Positions 51,047 to 59,773 of a stretch of 59,836 nucleotides of DNA are shown one piece after another (within the stretch, counting starts at the first letter, position 1; every line of letters begins with the position of its first letter). A model generated the notes under the pieces. That model ran no database searches, was not told the DNA's origin, and saw only the letters and a program-made list of their open reading frames with translations. Origin of the DNA: Thermodesulfobacteriales bacterium (GTDB lineage Bacteria > Desulfobacterota > Thermodesulfobacteria > Thermodesulfobacteriales > Thermodesulfatatoraceae); NCBI GenBank assembly GCA_026988575.1, contig JALSKZ010000030.1, positions 1-59,836 on the forward strand, given 5' to 3'. The translations under genes were made by a program, and so were the position numbers.

Positions 51047-52411
51047 TTACCTCCTCATGGTATAGAATTCAGGATAGGCTGGGGTACCATGTTCCAGGAT
51101 GTCTAGCCCCTGTATCTCCTCGCGTGGGCTTACGCGGATACCGATCAAGATATCTAGTAGTTTAAACAGGATAAGCCCACACCCGAAGGCCCATACAAAC
51201 AAGACCGCCGCACCGATAATCTGGGCTATTAACTGCCCGGCACCGCCACCATAGAGAAGACCTTTTACAAAGGGCGGAGTAATGGAGTAGTTTCCATAAG
51301 TGCCGTCGGCAAAGATCCCCACAGAGATTAGGCCCCACAGGCCGTTAAAGCCATGTACAGGCACCGCACCTACGGGGTCGTCGATCTTAAGGGCTTCGAG
51401 TAAATAGACCCCGATGACCAAGATGATACCAGCAATGATGCCGATAACCACCGCTGCCCACGATTCTACCCAGGCACAAGGAGCAGTAATGGCCACAAGC
51501 CCGGCCAGTACTCCGTTTAAGGCCATACCAAGGTCCCATTTACCGGTCTTTAGCAGGATAATTAACAGGGCGGTAATGGAGGCCGCCGAGGCTGCCAACG
51601 TGGTGTTGACGGCGATTACCGAGATCCGCAGGTGGTGGGCCGAAAAGGTAGACCCGGGGTTAAAACCGTACCACCCAAACCAGAGGATGAATACGCCCAA
51701 AGCAGCCAAAGCAATGTTGTGTCCAGGGATAGCCCGTGGTTTACCATTTTTGTCGAACTTTCCGTAACGGGGTCCGAGCACGATGGCCCCGGCAAGACCT
51801 ACTAGACCCCCTACGGCATGTACCACGCCAGAACCGGCAAAGTCCAAATGCCCCAGTCCGTAAGGTAGCTTAGAGAGCCAGCCCCCTCCCCATACCCAGT
51901 GGGCATAAATAGGATAAATTACGGCACTAATAGCCACCGAATAGAGTAGATAAGCAGAAAACTTTATGCGCTCTGCCACTGCTCCAGAGACAATGGTGGC
52001 GGCAGTGGCACAAAAGACCATCTGCCAGAAGAAAGATAAATAGGTGCTTACGTCGTAACTGTCTCCGGCCAAGAAGAAACCCGAGGTGCCGATGAGACCG
52101 TGCCAATCTTTACCCATCAAGATGGCAAAACCGAGTACCCAAAACGCCAGAGAGCCTGCCACGAAGTCCAGCAGGTTCTTGGTGAAGAGGTTGGTAGTAT
52201 TTTTTGAGCGGCAAAAACCGGCCTCCACACAGGCAAAACCAGCCTGCATGAACATGACCAAAAATCCACATACCAATACCCAGACAAAATCCACGGCCTG
52301 CCCCGGGTCAGCCTTAATGGTTTCTGCACCCGTGGGATCGGCCGCCAAGGCCGTTCCGGCACCCAAAAGAGTGGTTAATAAAATCGCCAGTAATACCTTC
52401 TTCCTGCCCAT
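51047..52411 (-). CDS. amtB: Ammonium transporter AmtB
   Basis: A 454-residue transporter with a cleavable signal peptide (cut probably after GTALA) and eleven membrane helices. Family features are FVWVLVCGFLVMFMQAGFA, the pore-region Asp in DFAGSGVVHAVGGL with the first conserved His, GFNPGSTFSAH, and the second pore His in VPVHGFNGLWGLIS near residue 355. It moves ammonium into the cell under nitrogen limitation. A good GGAGGG site precedes the ATG. Controlled by PII, coded directly downstream. Confidence 0.97.
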   Translation of the reverse strand: MGRKKVLLAILLTTLLGAGTALAADPTGAETIKADPGQAVDFVWVLVCGFLVMFMQAGFACVEAGFCRSKNTTNLFTKNLLDFVAGSLAFWVLGFAILMGKDWHGLIGTSGFFLAGDSYDVSTYLSFFWQMVFCATAATIVSGAVAERIKFSAYLLYSVAISAVIYPIYAHWVWGGGWLSKLPYGLGHLDFAGSGVVHAVGGLVGLAGAIVLGPRYGKFDKNGKPRAIPGHNIALAALGVFILWFGWYGFNPGSTFSAHHLRISVIAVNTTLAASAASITALLIILLKTGKWDLGMALNGVLAGLVAITAPCAWVESWAAVVIGIIAGIILVIGVYLLEALKIDDPVGAVPVHGFNGLWGLISVGIFADGTYGNYSITPPFVKGLLYGGGAGQLIAQIIGAAVLFVWAFGCGLILFKLLDILIGIRVSPREEIQGLDILEHGTPAYPEFYTMRR

Positions 52412-52449
52412 AATCTATCCCTCCTCAAAAACTGTTTTGCAAGGATAGA

Positions 52450-52466
52450 AGCAACAAATGTGCCAT
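52450..52466 (-). promoter_or_regulatory. Sigma-54 promoter of amtB-glnK
   Basis: The minus strand reads ATGGCACATTTGTTGCTT: TGGCAC and TTGC with the invariant GG (52464-52463) and GC (52452-52451) exactly ten bases apart, almost the full consensus. Transcription would start near 52439, 28 bases before the amtB start. The 52467-52603 stretch upstream is AT-rich, with no gene, and may hold activator sites. Confidence 0.88.
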
Positions 52467-52603
52467 CTTTGTAAAACAAAGGCTTTATATCTCTTTGGGA
52501 GGGATAAATTTTTTATAAATGTCAAAAATGTAAAAAATAAAATATACAAAAATTACATTTATCTCCCAAAAGTAGGTTAGGTGGTAGGGGGAAGGGGTTG
52601 CTT

Positions 52604-53233
52604 TTATTTGTTCGTGAGGATAGGAAAGGCTCCCTGTAGGCCGGCGATGATCATTTGGATGGCTATTACCGCCAAGATAAGGCCCATGAGCCGGGTAATG
52701 ACTCCTATTTTCCCGGGCCCGAGTTTTTCAAGGAGGGCCTCTCCGTAAACAAAACAAATGTAGGTAAGGAGGCACACAAAGGCAAAGACCCCTCCCACCA
52801 TTAAGGGCGTGGCAATGTCTGTGTGTTTTCCTACAAAAGAAAGGGCCGTACTGATGGTACCCGGACCGGCCAATAGGGGGGTCCCCAAGGGGGTAATGGC
52901 TATGCTTTCTGGGTCTTCAGGGTGTTCTTCTTTGGGAGGATGGTGTTGTTTGGAGTGGGAGCCCTTCAGAAGTTGTAAGGCGATTAAAAAGACCAATATA
53001 CCACCGGCTATGCGGAAGGCTGGTAAAGTAATGCCAAACATCCTGAAAATAATATTGCCGCCCAAAATAAAGAGAAAGCATATAAAAAAGGCCGTGGTAA
53101 CGGCCTTTTTGGCGACCATACGTTTTGTCTCTTGGTCAAAGCCCTCTACCAGACTGACAAAAATGGGAGCGTTGCCTACAGGGTTCATAATGGCCAAAAA
53201 ACCGCTAAAAATTTGTAAGATAAAGCTTATCAT
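52604..53233 (-). CDS. MarC family inner-membrane protein
   Basis: A 209-residue membrane protein with six helices and the MarC (UPF0056) signatures: FLAIMNPVGNAPIFVSL at the N terminus and the repeated ITPLGTPLLAGPGTIS near residue 108. The family is widespread, and its transport function is unproven. A hydrophilic His/Glu-rich cytoplasmic loop (SHSKQHHPPKEEHPEDPE) separates its halves. No operon partner; promoter unclear. Confidence 0.92.
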   Translation of the reverse strand: MISFILQIFSGFLAIMNPVGNAPIFVSLVEGFDQETKRMVAKKAVTTAFFICFLFILGGNIIFRMFGITLPAFRIAGGILVFLIALQLLKGSHSKQHHPPKEEHPEDPESIAITPLGTPLLAGPGTISTALSFVGKHTDIATPLMVGGVFAFVCLLTYICFVYGEALLEKLGPGKIGVITRLMGLILAVIAIQMIIAGLQGAFPILTNK

Positions 53234-53354
53234 TGTTGATGATTATCCTTTAGGCTAAGAATTATTTGCCACAGGTCTTCTATGGGTTTAGATTTTATAG
53301 TGGACTTAATTTATCCTGTAAAATAAACAGAGTTTGCGGAGGAGGGAAGCCCTC

Positions 53355-54503
53355 ATGATTATTATTTTAAAACCCGACATAGATCCTTCTGGTCCAGAGG
53401 TAAAGCGCATTTTAGACACGTTACATTACTACCAAGGGGTGGTTACGCGTCTTTCGGGGGTTACCGGGACAGAGCGTAAGGTGGTAGAGATTTACGTAAT
53501 AGGCGATACCTCGGGTATTCCCGACGAAGAGATCCAAAATTTACCCGGTGTAGAAAAGGTAGTCCGCGTGTCCAAAAAATACCGTCTCATTGGTCGGCAT
53601 CGGGAAGACATGGAGAGCTTAGGATTTATTTACAATGGTCTCCATTTTGATCAGAATGCCTTTTACATATTTGCTGGTCTTTGTGCTGTGGACACTCCTG
53701 AGCACGTAGAGATGATGTTTGCCGCCTTGAAAGAAGCCGGTATTTATACCTCTCGCATGGGGGCTTACAAACCCAGGACCAATCCCTATTCTTTCCAAGG
53801 CCATGGTCGTAAGTGTCTGCCCTGGGTTTTTGAGCTTGCCGGCAAATACGGGATTAAATGCATAGCCATGGAAGTAACGCGGGAGTCTCATATAGAAGAA
53901 ATCTTTGAGGAACTGGAAAGGGCGGGGCGACCCACTGGAGTGATGCTCCAAATTGGGACCCGTAATGCCCAGAATTTCGAGCTTCTCAAGGCCGTTGGAA
54001 GCCAAAAAGAGTTCCCTGTGCTTTACAAACGGGGTATGGGGATCACCATTGAAGAGAGTCTAAATGCCTGTGAATACATAGCCAGTGAAGGCAACCGCAA
54101 TATCATCTACTGCCTCCGTGGTGTTAAGACAAACCTCGGTGAACCCCATCGCAATTTGGTGGACTTTGCCCATGTACCGGTGATTAAGAGCCTGACCAGG
54201 TTACCGGTATGTATTGACCCCACCCACTCGGTGGGGAGGCGGAATACGGCCCCTGATGGCATCCAAGAAATATTCCATGCCGCGGCTCAAGGGGTGATAG
54301 CAGGGGCCAATATGGTTTTGGTAGAGTTTCATCCCCGTCCAGAGGTGGCCTTGTGTGACGGACCACAGGCCTTGAAACTGGAAGAATTGCCCCATTTTAT
54401 AGAGGATATGCATATTGTGCGGGAGGCCTATTTGCAGCGTAAAGACTTGGCCCATAGATATGCCTTTCAGTCATTGGCCCCCAAGGCAGCAAATGTCCTT
54501 TAG
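53355..54503 (+). CDS. DAHP synthase, second paralog
   Basis: A 382-residue paralog of the enzyme at 12073, similar along the whole length: the N-terminal regulatory domain (MIIILKPDIDPSG), AGLCAVD, YKPRTNPYSFQG, QIGTRNAQNFELL, LYKRGMGITIEE, IDPTHSVG and EFHPRPEVALCDGPQAL keep every metal and PEP ligand. Differences include Asn for Ser after KPRT and IDPTHS for VDPSHP. Two isozymes usually differ in feedback by aromatic amino acids. I chose the ATG at 53355, which follows GGAGGGA and aligns with the first paralog. Its neighbour is an amidotransferase, not an aromatic gene. Confidence 0.88.
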   Translation: MIIILKPDIDPSGPEVKRILDTLHYYQGVVTRLSGVTGTERKVVEIYVIGDTSGIPDEEIQNLPGVEKVVRVSKKYRLIGRHREDMESLGFIYNGLHFDQNAFYIFAGLCAVDTPEHVEMMFAALKEAGIYTSRMGAYKPRTNPYSFQGHGRKCLPWVFELAGKYGIKCIAMEVTRESHIEEIFEELERAGRPTGVMLQIGTRNAQNFELLKAVGSQKEFPVLYKRGMGITIEESLNACEYIASEGNRNIIYCLRGVKTNLGEPHRNLVDFAHVPVIKSLTRLPVCIDPTHSVGRRNTAPDGIQEIFHAAAQGVIAGANMVLVEFHPRPEVALCDGPQALKLEELPHFIEDMHIVREAYLQRKDLAHRYAFQSLAPKAANVL

Positions 54504-54512
54504 GAGAATCTT

Positions 54513-55217
54513 ATGCCTAAACGGTTACACTATGTGCAACACGTTCCTTTTGAGACTCCAGGGGTTATCTTAGATTGGGCCCGGGAAAGGGGTTTTGAAA
54601 TAACCAATACACGGGTCTTTTTAAATGATCCCTTTCCCTCCCCCGGAAAGATAGATCTCTTGGTTTTTATGGGGGGGCCCATGAGTGTACACGACGAATC
54701 TCAATATCCTTGGCTGGTGGAGGAAAAGACTTTTTTGCGGGAGGCCTTGTCTCTGGAAGAGGGGCCCAAGATATTGGGCTTCTGTCTAGGGGCACAGCTC
54801 TTGGCGGAGGCCTTAGGGGGGGAGGTATTTCCGGGCCGTTATAAAGAAATAGGCTGGTTCCCGATAGAGTTTACCCCTGCGGCCTTGGCGCACCCCCTTT
54901 TTGAGGGGTTTCCCGAGCGTTTGAATGTCTTTCATTGGCACGGCGAAACTTTTTCCCTCCCTCAAGAGTGCTTGCATCTGGCGCGGTCTGAAGCGTGTGA
55001 AAATCAGGCCTTTCTTTACGAAGAAAAGGCCTTGGCCCTCCAGTTTCACCTGGAGGTGACCCCAGAGATAGTGGCTAGTCTGGTGGAAAATTGTCCTGAA
55101 GACATGACTCCTGGCCCCTTTGTCCAGAGTGTGGAAGAGATTCAGGGACAGCCGGAACTCTTTGAGACCGCACACGAATACCTGTTTAGGCTATTAGACG
55201 CCTTTTTCCGCCTTTAA
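54513..55217 (+). CDS. Type 1 glutamine amidotransferase
   Basis: A 234-residue stand-alone class I glutaminase domain of the GMP-synthase-like kind. The nucleophile Cys is in LGFCLGAQLLAEALGG near residue 92, the catalytic His-Glu pair in LQFHLEVTPE near 180, and the oxyanion loop in FMGGPMSVHDE near 52. It should release ammonia from glutamine or act on gamma-glutamyl compounds; no synthetase domain is attached and the acceptor is unknown. It starts nine bases after the DAHP synthase gene, and its 3' end overlaps convergent rsmA by 24 bases. Confidence 0.9.
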   Translation: MPKRLHYVQHVPFETPGVILDWARERGFEITNTRVFLNDPFPSPGKIDLLVFMGGPMSVHDESQYPWLVEEKTFLREALSLEEGPKILGFCLGAQLLAEALGGEVFPGRYKEIGWFPIEFTPAALAHPLFEGFPERLNVFHWHGETFSLPQECLHLARSEACENQAFLYEEKALALQFHLEVTPEIVASLVENCPEDMTPGPFVQSVEEIQGQPELFETAHEYLFRLLDAFFRL

Positions 55218-56081
55218 GTAGTCCTTAAGTTTAAGGGCCAGGCGGACAAATTCTTCAGGCGCTAAATCTTCAGCACGTACTTTTTCAGGATAGCCCAGGC
55301 CTTGGAGGATTTCTTTGGCCTGCTCTAGTTTTAGGCCTAAAGGGATAAGATTGCGGGCCAGGGTCTTTCTCCGCTGGGTGAAGGCCTTTTTTACTACCTC
55401 AAAGACAAGAGCCTCTTCAGCGATATCTTCCCGGTAAAATTCGATTTTTAGGACCATGGAGGCCACCTCAGGCCGGGGATAAAATTGGGCTGGTGAGAGG
55501 GTCAAAAGGGGGGTGAGGCGACTGGTAAGCTTGAGCAGCACACCTAAGGGACCGTATTTTTTGCCCCCTTGGGAGGCAATAAGGCGTTCTCCTACCTCTT
55601 TTTGAAACATAAAGGTAGCACTTTTTAGGACCTTTCTTTCCCTTATTAAACGAAACAGTAGTCTACTGGAAAGATAATAGGGTAAGTTGCCAAATAAGAC
55701 CAAGGGGCCTTTAAACTCTTTAGCCAGGGACTGATAGTCTAACTTTAAGATGTCTCCCTGCCGAAGTTCTACATGGGGAGGCAAAAATTTTTCTTTTTTT
55801 AAGATAGCGAGCAGTTGTTGATCGAGTTCATAGCCTATTACCCGGGGATAAGTCTGGGCCAGGGCCCAGGTCAAGGTACCAAGCCCCACGCCCAATTCAA
55901 CGACCGGCCCTTCTGGTGGAATAGCAGCCTTTTTTACTATCTCTAAAGCCAGGCTAGGGTGGACCAAAAAATTTTGTCCCAGGGATTTACGTGCTTGGTA
56001 GGAATGACGGCGCAGCAAGCTAGTAGGGCTCGGGCATTTTGTTTTATAGGTAGCGGGGGATGAGTTTTCGCGCATAGACAT
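55194..56081 (-). CDS. rsmA: 16S rRNA (adenine-1518/1519-N6)-dimethyltransferase
   Basis: A 295-residue KsgA. Features are SLGQNFLVHPSLALEIV near residue 33, the SAM loop VELGVGLGTLTWAL near 62, and the catalytic NLPYYLSSRLLFRL near 130. It dimethylates two adenines near the 3' end of 16S rRNA. The N terminus is longer than usual; ATG 56081 or 56075 within tsaD lack a strong ribosome site and TTG 56018 would give a more typical start, so the true start is uncertain. Overlap with tsaD indicates co-transcription. Confidence 0.94.
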   Translation of the reverse strand: MSMRENSSPATYKTKCPSPTSLLRRHSYQARKSLGQNFLVHPSLALEIVKKAAIPPEGPVVELGVGLGTLTWALAQTYPRVIGYELDQQLLAILKKEKFLPPHVELRQGDILKLDYQSLAKEFKGPLVLFGNLPYYLSSRLLFRLIRERKVLKSATFMFQKEVGERLIASQGGKKYGPLGVLLKLTSRLTPLLTLSPAQFYPRPEVASMVLKIEFYREDIAEEALVFEVVKKAFTQRRKTLARNLIPLGLKLEQAKEILQGLGYPEKVRAEDLAPEEFVRLALKLKDYLKAEKGV

Positions 56082-57057
56082 CCAGTTCAGGGCCTTCTAC
56101 TTTTCCGGCTAAAAGCCTTTGATAGCCGGCCACCGCCACCATGGCGGCGTTATCTGTGCAGTAGGCCGGCTGGGGAATAAATAACTCGAAGCCTTCTTGG
56201 CGAGAAATTTCCGACAAGGTCTTACGGAGCCTCTTATTAGCGGCTACGCCTCCGGCCACTACCAGGCGTTTGACGTGGGTGTGCTTAAGGGCTTGGAGGG
56301 CCTTGTGGACTAAAACGTCTATAACCGCCATTTCAAAACTGGCACAGAGATCGTGTAGAGGGAGGGGTTTTTTTTGCCTTTGGCATTCCCTTACGTAGTA
56401 GACTACGGCGGTTTTCAGCCCGGAAAAGCTGAAGTCGAGATTATTTTTCTCTAATAAGGGCCTGGGTAAAGCTATAGCCTGGGGATTTCCTTGTTCCGCA
56501 AGCCGGCTGATAATACGCCCCCCTGGATATCCTAATCCCAGGAGCTTGGCTACCTTGTCAAAGGCCTCTCCGGCAGCATCGTCTCGGGTTTGGCCCAGGA
56601 GAGAGTAACGTAAAGGACCTTCTACATAAAAGAGGCTGGTGTGCCCACCAGAGACGACCAAGGCCACAAAGGGAAACCGGGGAGGGTGGGGCTCTAAAAA
56701 GACAGCCATAAAGTGGGCGTTAAGGTGGTCTACCGCCACCAGCGGTTTTTTATTGGCGTACGCAAGGGCTTTGGCAAAAGAGACCCCTACTACCAGGGCC
56801 CCTATCAGCCCTGGACCGTTGGTTACGGCAAAGGCGTCTATTTGGTCTATATTCAGGCCTGCGCTACGGAGAGCGTCTTTAGTAAGGGGGTAAATAATTT
56901 CCATGTGACGACGAGAGGCCAATTCTGGTACTATGCCCCCGTAGCGACGATGGATATCGATCTGCGAAGACACCATATGGGCCAGGAGCCGATGGCCGTC
57001 TTCGAGGATAGCTACTGCTGTCTCATCACAAGAGGTCTCCAAGGCCAAGATACGCAT
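56044..57057 (-). CDS. tsaD: tRNA threonylcarbamoyladenosine transferase TsaD
   Basis: A 337-residue Kae1/Gcp family ASKHA protein that with TsaB/TsaE/TsaC installs t6A37 on ANN-decoding tRNAs. Marks are the N-terminal LALETSCDETAVAIL, metal histidines in ASRRHMEIIYPL and VDHLNAHFMAVFLE, VVSGGHTSLFYVE near residue 133, and GGVAANKRLRKTLSE with DNAAMVAVAG near the end. Length typical. It forms a two-gene unit with rsmA. Confidence 0.96.
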   Translation of the reverse strand: MRILALETSCDETAVAILEDGHRLLAHMVSSQIDIHRRYGGIVPELASRRHMEIIYPLTKDALRSAGLNIDQIDAFAVTNGPGLIGALVVGVSFAKALAYANKKPLVAVDHLNAHFMAVFLEPHPPRFPFVALVVSGGHTSLFYVEGPLRYSLLGQTRDDAAGEAFDKVAKLLGLGYPGGRIISRLAEQGNPQAIALPRPLLEKNNLDFSFSGLKTAVVYYVRECQRQKKPLPLHDLCASFEMAVIDVLVHKALQALKHTHVKRLVVAGGVAANKRLRKTLSEISRQEGFELFIPQPAYCTDNAAMVAVAGYQRLLAGKVEGPELDVYARKLIPRYL

Positions 57058-57157
57058 AAGCCAAATAATAACATTTTGACTGCTCCTGGCGAGGGTCTAT
57101 TTTAAGACAACGTTTTTTAGTGGCAGGCAGATAAAGGGATATCTATCTCTAATCTTT

Positions 57158-57185
57158 AGAAGGGGCCCAAAGGCCCCCTTGTCTT
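57158..57185 (+). terminator. Hairpin beside the LPP20-like gene end
   Basis: aaggggcc (57161-57168) with ggcccccttg (57173-57182) forms a GC-rich stem followed by T-rich sequence (gtctttta) on the plus strand, directly at the end of the minus-strand LPP20-like gene. It could serve as that gene's 3' hairpin or stop read-through toward it. Confidence 0.4.
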
Positions 57186-58139
57186 TTATTTCAATACAAA
57201 AACTACCTTGGCTTCGGCGAGAAAGTTGCTTTTTTGGTCGTGGACGTAGATTGCGGAGGCGTCATCAGAAGAGATACGGGCATCTGTTGATTTGTATACC
57301 CCTATAGCTTTAACGATCAATGGTTCCTGACTACCCCAACTTTTAAGGAGGGCCTTTGCTTTGGAGATTTCGGTGGTAAACCCACCGCAGCCCCTTTCTA
57401 CGAGGATATTGCTTACAATTTTAGAAGGGTCAAAAACCACTTCATTTTTTTCGGTAATAATGCGGTTTACCAGAGCGGGTTTAAAGGCATATTGACGAAC
57501 ATCTACAATCAGTCCGTCATAGGCCTTTTTTATCTTTGAGGGGGCAGCAACCTCGGGTTTTTCTCCTGGTAGGGAGGAGCTTTCAGTTGCTGATTGCGGC
57601 CCTTCGGGTCTTTCTTGCTTGATTTCTTGAGGAATCACTTTGGGTTTATACGGAGGAAGAGAAGAAGGCAGGAGGCCTTGGTCTTTTAGTAAAGGCAGTA
57701 TAACATCGTATATGCCACCATGTCCTCGAATATAAAGACGCATACAGACTTCGGCATATCCACGGTCAGGATAATACTTTTCTCCACATTTGACCGCGCC
57801 CCTTAAAAAGCCTTCCACACGTGTTCTGATTACGTCGGAAGCAAGCATTCCATCTCTAACCGTGGTTTCGCCATATAGGTGTAGCCCTTGAAGGATTTCC
57901 AGTAATTCTCTTTGCGCCACTACTTCTGCTGCTCTGATAGCCCTATACCGGCTTTGCCCCTCTTCAGAACTGCCAATCGCTTGGATATATCCTTGTTGGA
58001 AGATTTTGACCGGGTTTTTAATGGTTTGCCATTCTTGCGCCCAGGCTACTCCTAGAAAAAGGTTCCAAATAAGGCCCACAATAAAAAATTTTTTCGAGAC
58101 CTTTGAATAATTTGGACAATTAAACAAAAATTCTGTCAT
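57186..58139 (-). CDS. Secreted LPP20-like protein
   Basis: A 317-residue protein. An N-terminal stretch KKFFIVGLIWNLFLGVAWA looks like a signal peptide cut before QEW. The region GYIQAIGSSEEGQSRYRAIRAAEVVAQRELLEIL (in two halves, about 40-75) is the LPP20 pattern: a short glycine turn, then Arg/Ala-rich helix, found in periplasmic proteins of unknown role. A Pro/Glu-rich linker (about 175-210) leads to a second alpha/beta domain ending FLAEAKVVFVLK. ATG 58139 is chosen; the frame extends to a GTG at 58208, and neither start has a strong ribosome site. The 5' end lies near an IS remnant and may have been remodelled by it. Confidence 0.7.
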   Translation of the reverse strand: MTEFLFNCPNYSKVSKKFFIVGLIWNLFLGVAWAQEWQTIKNPVKIFQQGYIQAIGSSEEGQSRYRAIRAAEVVAQRELLEILQGLHLYGETTVRDGMLASDVIRTRVEGFLRGAVKCGEKYYPDRGYAEVCMRLYIRGHGGIYDVILPLLKDQGLLPSSLPPYKPKVIPQEIKQERPEGPQSATESSSLPGEKPEVAAPSKIKKAYDGLIVDVRQYAFKPALVNRIITEKNEVVFDPSKIVSNILVERGCGGFTTEISKAKALLKSWGSQEPLIVKAIGVYKSTDARISSDDASAIYVHDQKSNFLAEAKVVFVLK

Positions 58140-58278
58140 CCGTGAGTTTAATGTCAATAAAATGGGAATATTTTGGTTATTATAACCAAAAATACCCCTT
58201 TTTCTCACCTCTCTTTGTATCTATTCCCACTTTTCCGCTCTATTTCTCTATTTTAGACATAATTCACCTGTTCTCCAC

Positions 58279-58980
58279 TTAAAAAGCTCCTTTTCTCCTA
58301 AAGTGCCAGGTAAGATTAAGCACGCCTCTTCTGGCTGGCCGACAAAGGCCTACCCCTATGGGCTTTGGCCAAAATACCGCAAAACTTGCCTTCCTGGCGA
58401 CACCTCTTGCGTATCTCTCGACTATCATACGCCTTGTCTGCAAGAATAGCCTCTTCCTCTCTCCTTCAAGCAGATCCTCAAGTACCTGCGAATCATGCAC
58501 GTTGGCTGGGGTGCATACAAATTCCGTCACAAACTCAGACTTTGGGTCAACGACGATATGATCCTTGTAACTATAGGGCCCTTTTTGGTAAAAGAAGCAT
58601 CGTCTTCTTTGCCAGGGGTTCTTGCCGCTTTGACCAGACGGGCGTCAATAATCTTTCCTGTTTTGAGCTCAAAACCCTTTTTAGTGAGCTGACACTTGAG
58701 TTCGTTAAAACATTCCCGGTAGAGGTTCATAGGTTTGAGGTTGGAACGGAAACGGGAGATGGTAGAGTAGTCATTTCTTTAGCGATATCATGAGAAATAT
58801 TGTAATTAAGTAGTTTTGTAAAGATCTCGTCCTGTTGTAGTAATTCCTTGATAAGCTATATCATTCCTGTCCTAGGACTAACTCTGTATGTTTTAATTTC
58901 TTAATAAATTTGTCAACAAATCTTCAAAACTCTCTGTTAAATACCTTCAGACAAAAGACTTTCGCAAGATTTATGAGATC
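58279..58980 (-). pseudogene. Decayed IS5-type transposase
   Basis: Minus-strand fragments in shifting frames reconstruct an IS5-group DDE transposase: YSTISRFRSNLKP then RECFNELKCQLTK, TGKIIDARLVKA (first catalytic Asp region), VTEFVCTPANVHDSQVLEDL, ADKAYDSREIRKRC (second Asp) and HRGRPLSASQKRR. At least three frameshifts or stops break it, for example after the KKGP segment near 58580 and after EGE near 58460. The C-terminal part with the catalytic Glu is not recognisable. Not functional. No other gene is present between 58140 and 59098. Confidence 0.85.
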
Positions 58981-59071
58981 AGTGTTGTAAATATAACTGC
59001 GATGATCGTTCCTGTTTTTCGAAATGAAAATGGAAACGGATCCCAGACAGGAGTTTTACAAAAGTCTTAAT
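58279..59071. mobile_element. IS5-family insertion sequence remnant
   Basis: The right end (59010-59071) reads, inward on the minus strand, agacttttgtaaaactcctg, then ggatccgtttccattttcat and ttcgaaaaacagg, closely matching the left half of the MITE at 17835. The left end is lost or eroded; a relic cgagacctttg lies at 58094-58104, which would make an original element of about 980 bp. Confidence 0.75.
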
Positions 59072-59098
59072 GAATTTAGAAAGATGAGGCTTTAGATT

Positions 59099-59773
59099 AT
59101 GATTGTCAAAAAAGAGTCTTGTTTTTTAGTGTGTTTTCTTTTTTTTCTTCTTCTTTCTTCTCTTTTTTGTTTTGTTGATAGGCCATTGTTTTTCTACTTT
59201 AACAGTTTGAGCCCTGACATTAAAAAAATTTTTTGTTGTATTACCCGCTACGGTAGGGGAGAGTATTATTTAATTCCTAGTTGTATTTTGTTTTTACTTT
59301 GTTGTATTTTGGGATATCGAAGAAAGTCTTTATACTGTTTTTTGGTATTTTTGTCAGTAATTTTTTCAGGGTTAGTAGTAAATATACTCAAAATCCTTTT
59401 TGCTCGTTATCGTCCTAAAGCTCTTCTAGAAACGGGATCTTATGGTTTTCATTTTTTTGATTGCGGATATGTAGTTAATTCTTTTCCATCAGGTCATGCT
59501 GCAGCTACTTTTAGTGCTTTTGTCGCCCTTTCTATAGCTTTTCCGCGTTATAAATATTTCTTTTGGTTTTGTGCAACGGTAATAGCCTTTAGTCGTGTTG
59601 TCATAGGTTCTCATTACTTAAGTGATGTATTGTTTGGTAGTTTAATTGGTATTTTAACGCCTTATTTGCTGATGTATTATATGGAAAAACACAAATCTAA
59701 AATTCCCTTTTTTTCTTATCAGCGTTCCGGTCTGCCTACTCTTAAAGCCTCCCGCTCCCAAGGTAATGCTTGA
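59099..59773 (+). CDS. PAP2-superfamily membrane phosphatase
   Basis: A 224-residue protein with about six membrane helices and all three PAP2 motifs: K-x6-RP as KILFARYRP near residue 98, PSGH in SFPSGHAAATFSAF near 128, and SR-x5-H-x3-D as SRVVIGSHYLSDVLFG near 170. It should dephosphorylate a lipid pyrophosphate or phosphate outside the cytoplasm, such as undecaprenyl diphosphate. The gene is strongly AT-rich, like the prenyltransferase and glycosyltransferase genes at 15354-20232. In mycobacteria the phosphatase of the arabinose lipid route is also of PAP2 type. The 3' end overlaps the next convergent gene by 32 bases. Confidence 0.92.
   Translation: MIVKKESCFLVCFLFFLLLSSLFCFVDRPLFFYFNSLSPDIKKIFCCITRYGRGEYYLIPSCILFLLCCILGYRRKSLYCFLVFLSVIFSGLVVNILKILFARYRPKALLETGSYGFHFFDCGYVVNSFPSGHAAATFSAFVALSIAFPRYKYFFWFCATVIAFSRVVIGSHYLSDVLFGSLIGILTPYLLMYYMEKHKSKIPFFSYQRSGLPTLKASRSQGNA

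Noticed and set aside
58365-58793. Plus-strand frame across the IS remnant as a separate gene
   Set aside because: It is the antisense of the decayed transposase, whose motifs are clear on the minus strand.
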